A stretch of 64,000 nt of DNA from Pinus tabuliformis (Eukaryota; Streptophyta; Pinopsida; Pinales; Pinaceae): assembly GCA_031772625.1 (NCBI GenBank), contig CM062818.1:1282520277-1282584276 (forward strand), read 5' to 3'. How positions within the stretch are numbered: position 1 is the stretch's first letter; each line of letters begins with the position of its first letter. The notes below the pieces were generated by a model. The model was given only the letters and a program-made list of their open reading frames with translations, was not told the DNA's origin and did no database searches. Both the position numbers and the translations under genes were made by a program. Shown here piece after piece: positions 58,769-64,000 of the stretch.

Positions 58769-58804
58769 GGGGGTACTCCCACAAACATTGGGGTACGAAG
58801 TTTG
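58769..58804 (+). repeat. Y 3' LTR, second segment
   Basis: TACTCCCACAAACATTG and flanking bases match 33647-33679. It lies between the V and G insertions and ends with the G target site GTTTG. Confidence 0.8.
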
Positions 58805-59821
58805 TGTTGAAATTTCTAAGTCTATCCATTAGAAATTTTATCTGTATTCTTCTGGTTTATTTCTCCTACTTTTTAATTACCAACGTGTTATTTAAACATA
58901 TAAACATCGAAATAAACACAATACAATCTCAACCATCTATAGATCAACAGTTGAAAGAAATAGCTAACACACAAGTAACACCGTTACTTTTGGACAACTC
59001 GTCCCTGGAAAAACCCAAAGCGGGAAAATAGGTGCAGCAATTCTGAGGGTTTATTATTATGCAGTATTTCCTTAAGTACAGTTGGGTGCCAAACTGGCTC
59101 ACCCGACAGAGAAAAACAACTGGCAATTATACCTCTCTATTCAGAAACAGGTATTCAGAAAACATGTCCCGCGAAACCCTCTTCGGCAACTCTGAAGCAC
59201 TACGTCAGCCTTCTGCTGCTCTGCATCAGCCTCAGAACCCTCTGTGTCAACCCTTTGAGGCACTGCGTAGCCTCGGGACCCTCTGCGTCACTCCCACTGC
59301 CCTCTGCGTGGATGACACAGGCCCTCTGGCTTTTGTGTTGTCTCTGTTGGGCTCTGCATGGCCTGCTCCCTCTGTCTTTGCACCAGTCTCTCGGCACTAT
59401 CTCTGCCTCTCTGTCCAGTACTCACTGCCCCTCGCTGTTGATCACTAATTCGACTTTGCTTAGCAACCTCGCTCTAGCATATCGAATGACTGATCACTCT
59501 GGTGTGTCTTCCAACTGACCCTCAAGCCTCCTTGGTCCTTCAACGACTGAGATTACATCTCTAATCAACAGCTAAGATTAGATTTGGCTTGATCCATGAA
59601 TTTTAGAACCTTCTAACCCAGTTTTCTATTAATACCCATTAATATTTTATTTTTCCCAAGTTTAGACTTAAGAATTCCATTAAAAATATTAATTATTTTA
59701 ATATCTCCCAAACCGATTAGAATCTGCCCAAACCATTTCTGGGTCTTGGAAATCTCATGTGTTTTAGCCTTTCCACCAATTTTCATGGCTAGAGCACATC
59801 CCATGCTACCCCAAATCAATA
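58805..59821 (-). repeat. G 3' LTR
   Basis: 1017 bp; the outer end is CAATA instead of CAACA, one substitution from the partner. Confidence 0.92.
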
Positions 59822-59837
59822 CTCCCTCTTAGCGAGG

Positions 59838-60459
59838 ACTGTGCTCTAGTAATACTTCACACTCAGCGTCACTCTGATTATCTGGCACCGGTACCTGTGT
59901 TGATGCTAGGCCTCCCCGCCCAACATCCTCTGCATTGTTGCATCTTGTATTCCTGCCCATGGCTCTCCCACTGCCATTGTTGCATCCGTGTTGCTACTGG
60001 TCCTTCCTCCCAGTACTGCATCTGCACTGCAACCCCCTCTCATCATGGTACATCGTGCTACTGCCAACTACTACTGCATTGGAACTCAGTTACTGAGAAG
60101 TAAGTAACTGATCCACCCAACTACTAACATCCCTATCAGGCTAGAAACACTCACGATGCTAAATCTCTCTCTGCCGCTAACAAGTGCTCCCTCTACTGAC
60201 CTCTGCGCTGCTGCAACAACTCCTTGTGCCATCCTGCACTGTTGCAACATTCTCTGTGCCTCTCGCATTGTTGCAACTCGCTAGCCTCGCGCTGCCTGGG
60301 GACTCCTGCACTGTAGCACTCTCTGCCACTTCATCTGCATCCGTTTCTACTGACATCTGCCAGTCCTGCTACTCTCTCTTCAGGGCTCCCGTAGCAAGGT
60401 ATAATCCAAGAGGTTCGGTACCTTAAGATTCTGCCCTTCATCGCCTACAGTCCTCTTGA
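59838..60459 (-). repeat. G 3' noncoding region with GCAGTGG module
   Basis: Complement of the module found in A, E, F, P1 and H; about 620 bases between the gag stop and the purine tract, with no pol domain. Confidence 0.75.
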
Positions 60460-61329
60460 CTACAACTTGATGTCTCCCCACCTCTTCTCTAGAGGTACAT
60501 GAGCACACATGGCGCAACCATCATCCTCCTCTACCTCCTTTTCTGCCTTTGTTGGCGCTTCCTTGGAGTCAAACGCCTCTCCCTTAATCTTCTTCCACAG
60601 ACATTGGTTCGCATAATGACCCAATTCCCCACAGTTGAAGCACTTGACCTTGGAGAGGTCCTTTTTCTTCCTCTTCTCCTGCTTCCCTGCAGATGCCAGA
60701 GATGTATCCTCTTCCTCTTCCTTCTTGATCCGGACTCCTTTGCTGCTACTTCCCGTCTTGCTCAGCCCCCTGATCTCCTCTTGGCGAAGAGCCGCCCACA
60801 ATTCTTCCCAATCTGGAAGATCCGCCTTGCCTAGTATGCTATGGACAAATGTCTCCCACTCCTTTGAGACTGCGTTTAGTGCAATCCTCACCAACATCTC
60901 CTCACCTAGCATGGCCCCTATGGAAGTCAATTGGTCCCAGATCTCCTTCAACCGACCGAGGAAGTGATCTATTTGCTCCCCCTTCTACATCTGGTATGAC
61001 TGCAGTTGATTCTCAAGTAGCATCTTCCTCTGCAAGGAAGTATGCTAGTACAATTTCTTCAAGGCATCCCACATTTCCTTTGCCGTCTCCTTCTCGGCAA
61101 TATGTTAGACCACATGATCCTTGACCCCATCAAGGATGATGCATTTCGCCTTGGCCATTGCCTCCTCATATTTTTCATTATCAGCCAGGTCAACTAGGAT
61201 AGCCACATTTCTCAAGGCGAAGGCCTTGATGCGATGTCTATCGAGAATGGACAGGATCCTGGCCTTCCAGACCACAAAGTTAGACGCCCCGTCCAACCTG
61301 TCCTGATCCCTCAGCGCATTCATGGCCAT
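60460..61329 (-). pseudogene. gag: G gag, no frameshifts, three nonsense codons
   Basis: Minus strand, starting MAMNALRDQDRLDGASNFVV at 61329. The frame is kept to the stop at 60460. It includes KCIILDGVKDHVV, MLLENQL, MLVRIALNAVSKEWETFVHS and the complete knuckle CFNCGELGHYANQC (near 60600-60645), and ends CAMCAHVPLEKRWGDIKL. Stops interrupt after KDHVV, after KKLY and after QSYQM; the last two fit CAG to TAG. Length (290 codons) matches F gag (289). The N-terminal half is well conserved with E gag. Confidence 0.9.
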
Positions 61330-61970
61330 CACTCTGCTCTTCTATCGACACCTCCGAGTCTCTCTACTTCCCTTCGAAAGTTCTCTCTTTGACTCCTGCT
61401 AAGTCTCTCTACTTCCCCCCTGGAAGTTCTCTGCTCGACTCCCTCTAAGTCTCGATTTCCCTTCTGGAAATCCTTCTACCAATCATCAAGTTGCACCTCT
61501 CCGATCTTTTGTGCACCTGCAAAACTGCTCTGAATTCCTTCACTAGAAATCTGCTTCAATAGCAACTCCCTCTACCTTGGTTTTGCCCTATTAGGTACTG
61601 TTTTGCCCACAGTACCCCACCAGCTTTGCTCCCACAAACTGCCCACAGCTTCCTATGCCCCAGCAACTGAAGGATTAAGCCTCTAGGCTCTGTGCAATCC
61701 CGGCACTAGAAAAACTGCTCCCTCAGCCAATTGCGTCAACCCTCCTAGTCTCTGCGTGGCTCTACGTGAGCCCTTTTTTGCCCTCCTCAGCCTCTGCTCT
61801 AGCCTTTCTCTGGCTCGGACTGATGATGCAGTCCCTCTGCGTCAACCCTTCTTCTGTCGTTTTCTGCAAGGATCAGCTTCTATCACTCGGGACAGCTGAT
61901 TCTGCTGCAAATGCTCTGCTCAATAGATGCCTTCAGCTCTCCTGTGATCTGCAACCACCCTTTGATACCA

Positions 61971-63021
61971 TGTTGAAATTTCTAAGTCTATCCGTTAGAA
62001 ATTTTATCTGTATTCTTCTGGTTTATTTCTCCTACTTGTTAATTACCAACAAGTTATTTAAACATATAAATATCGAAATAAACACAATACAGTCTCAACC
62101 ATCTACAGATCAACAGCTAAAAGAAATAGCAAACACACAAGTGACACCGTTATTTTTTGACAACTCGTCCTCGAAAAAAACCAATGCAGGAAAATTGGTG
62201 CAACAATTCTGAGGGTTTAATATTATGCAGTATTTCCTTGAGTACAACTGGGTGCCAAACTGGCTCACCCGACAGAGAAAAACAACCGGCAGTAATTCCT
62301 CTCTATTCGGAAACAGGTATTCAGAAAACCTGTCCCACGAAACCCTCTCCAGCAACTCTGAAGCACTACGTCAGCCTTCTGTTGCTTTGCATCAGCCTTA
62401 GAACCCTCTGCGTCAGCCCTCTGAGGCACTGTGCAGCCTCTAGGACACTCTGCATCACTCCTGCTGCCCTCTGCATGGATGACGCAGTGCCTCTGGGCTC
62501 TACATTGTCTCTATTGGGCTCTCTGTGGCTTGCTCTGGCTTTTTCGTCTCACTCTCTGCCTCTACGCTGGTCTCTCGGCACTATCTCTGCCTCTCTATCC
62601 AGTACTCACTGCCCCTTGTTGTTAATCATTGATTCGACTTTGCTTAGCAACCCCACTCTAGCAAATCGAATGACTAATCACTCTGGTGTGTCTTCCAACT
62701 GACCCTCAAGCCTCCTCTTATACTTTTCCCGTTGGTCCTTCAACGGCCGAGATTACATCTCTAATCAACGGCTAAGATTAAATTTGGCTTGATCCATAAC
62801 TTTTGGAACCTTCTAACCCAGTTTTTTATTAATACCCATTAATATTTTATTTTTTCCTAAGTTTAGACTTGGGAACTCCATTAAAAATATTAATTATTTT
62901 AATATCTCCCAACCAGTTAGAATCTACCCAAACCATTTCTGGCTTTTGGAGATCTCATGTGCTTTAGCCTCTCCACCAAATTTCATAGCTAAAGCACATC
63001 CGATGCTACCCCAAATCAACA
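61971..63021 (-). repeat. G 5' LTR
   Basis: 1051 bp, minus-strand start TGTTGATTTGGGGTAGCATC, end TTTCAACA. Hairpin-like sequence near 62858. Confidence 0.92.
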
Positions 63022-64000
63022 GTTTGTGTGGATTTGACCCACAAAAATGAACCATGGTGGGCAAAGTACCCACGCAATGAGATTTGAACCCAATGATGTG
63101 GGCTAAAGACCCAAAGATAATGATTGTTTATTCTATTTGTTGTAAGAGGGCACCTTTGATGGACTAAAGGGGGCACCTAAGGCAAATATGGAAAAGTATA
63201 TAGGAGACCTAAGGAGACGTCTCACAACATCATAGCAACCCATCTCACGAAGCTTAACGAGCTAAGGAGAGACGCAAAACCTCAAGAAGAGTTGCAGCTA
63301 GAGAAGGAGCAAGTTTATGGTTTGCTTGTGATGAAAAGGAGTTGAGTTTTTCCCTAGCAGCCAAGCCGAATTTTCTATGTTATATCTATGCCCTAAAAGG
63401 GCTCTGTCCAGGGCGAATTGAGGAGCAACAAACCACTGAAATTCTGTTTGAAGGAGAATTTATGTTCTGTTCACAGGGAGGAGGGTTGAGCCCTGGAAAG
63501 AGGCCTAATAAGTTTCAATTTAGTATGTTGTGGAGGCTCGGAAGGCCTCAGATATTGCACAGAGATTTTTGTAGTAAGGTCAAGCCATAGAAGAGGTCGA
63601 ATTAGCCTCAAACTTGGAACAACGACGACGAATATCTTCAAGCACAAAGATAAGGTTAGAGGACAGTGTGGAGGGATTGTTTGGTGGTGTAGATTGGTTG
63701 TTGAGGTGGATTGTTGAACTCTGTTTGCAAAGGAGGGTTGAATAGTAAGGGCAAGGAGTTGATTGTACAGTGAATTGAAGGGGCTTATTCACTGTGAAAA
63801 GCTAATTCTAAATATTCGAAGGAGCAAATACTCTGTAAGCAGTTGGTGGGTAGAGGAGTATAAGATTGTATTTCTCTGTGGTCATTGGAGGCAAAGGACA
63901 GTCAAGTGTCAGCAACAAAAGACAATTGAAAGGATTGTTGTGCAAGGGCATCTTCAGCAAGTAAGTTGGTCATTTTTGTCATTGTTCTCTTGGGCAGATT
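63022..64000 (+). repeat. Y 3' LTR, third segment (runs off the window)
   Basis: Matches 33680-34028, then 45131-45268, then 52524 onward, in uninterrupted order. It therefore shows the Y LTR before the E and H insertions. The end and any target duplication lie outside the window. Confidence 0.85.

Larger units (their letters stand above)
58805..63021 (-). mobile_element. G: gag-only Copia-type element
   Basis: LTRs at 58805-59821 and 61971-63021 with perfect GTTTG duplications (58800-58804, 63022-63026). The primer-site complement CTTTGATACCA precedes 61971, and the purine tract complement CTCCCTCTTAGCGAGG follows 59821. Total length is 4217 bp with a single gag gene and the GCAGTGG module. 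Same subfamily as F. Confidence 0.93.
33623..64000 (+). mobile_element. Y: gag-protease Copia element spanning the right half (partial)
   Basis: The 5' LTR starts at 33623 (TGTTGAAAAGTGTAGCTTGG) and ends at 53300 beside TGGTATCAAAGC. It is interrupted by E and H. The internal part is 53301-54936. The 3' LTR starts at 54937 (TGTTGAAAAGTATAGCTTGG), is interrupted by V and G, and leaves the window. Assembly of both LTRs is supported by matching segments: 33645-34028 against 58769-58804 plus 63022-63385, and 52524-53000 against 63530-64000. Only Gag and part of the protease to integrase junction are encoded, so Y also lacks a working pol. Confidence 0.85.

Noticed and set aside
33623..58804. Sequence near 58770 as the start of a second Y element
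   Set aside because: It continues exactly the 24-base Y LTR start at 54937-54960 once V is removed, so it is the 3' LTR of the same Y.

Overview
This 64 kb window looks like intergenic heterochromatin of a plant with a large genome. I find no intact host gene, rRNA or tRNA gene. Almost every base that can be assigned belongs to nested, decayed transposable elements: Copia-type LTR retrotransposons primed by an initiator-Met tRNA (TGGTATCAGAGC and variants), one Ty3 chromovirus derivative, one large LTR element of unclear superfamily, two hAT-type DNA elements and two tRNA-related SINE insertions. The species cannot be fixed from the sequence. Most coding remnants are broken by in-frame stops, many of them the C-to-T or G-to-A type expected from methyl-cytosine decay.

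Layout of the left half. The outermost element W (minus strand, running off the left edge) ends at 20659. P1 (37-5672, plus) is inserted in its leader. Z (6763-19985, minus) is inserted in its LTR. A (8286-15383, minus) sits in Z, and a Ty3 derivative K (9949-13015, plus) sits in the gag gene of A. The middle (20660-33622) holds element C (21988-26199, minus), a SINE dimer (26991-28340) split by solo LTR D (27170-28211), a Copia relic (29270 to about 30470) and a second SINE (30585-30740).

Layout of the right half. One element, Y (plus), starts at 33623 and runs off the right edge. Its 5' LTR contains E (34029-44937, plus) and H (45269-52523, minus). E in turn contains F (35688-40020, plus) and the hAT element hAT1 (41610-43001). 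H contains the hAT element hAT2 (46872-48032) and a truncated element J (48610-49926). The 3' LTR of Y is interrupted by V (54961-58768) and by G (58805-63021, minus). Five-base duplications flank P1, Z, A, K, C, F, H, V, G and D (perfect for Z, A, K, H and G), and 8-base duplications flank the hAT elements.

How they may work together. The main Copia group comes in two complementary forms. A, C, E, F and G encode only Gag and stop near the usual gag-protease junction. P1 and H have no gag and go from the primer-binding site almost directly into protease, integrase, reverse transcriptase and RNase H. Both forms share related LTRs, a primer-binding site, the purine tract CTAAGAGGGAG and, in most copies, a GCAGTGG-rich module before the 3' LTR. 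This suggests a two-component retrotransposon in which Gag and Pol are supplied by different elements. That is an inference from structure, and is the observation here most worth following up.
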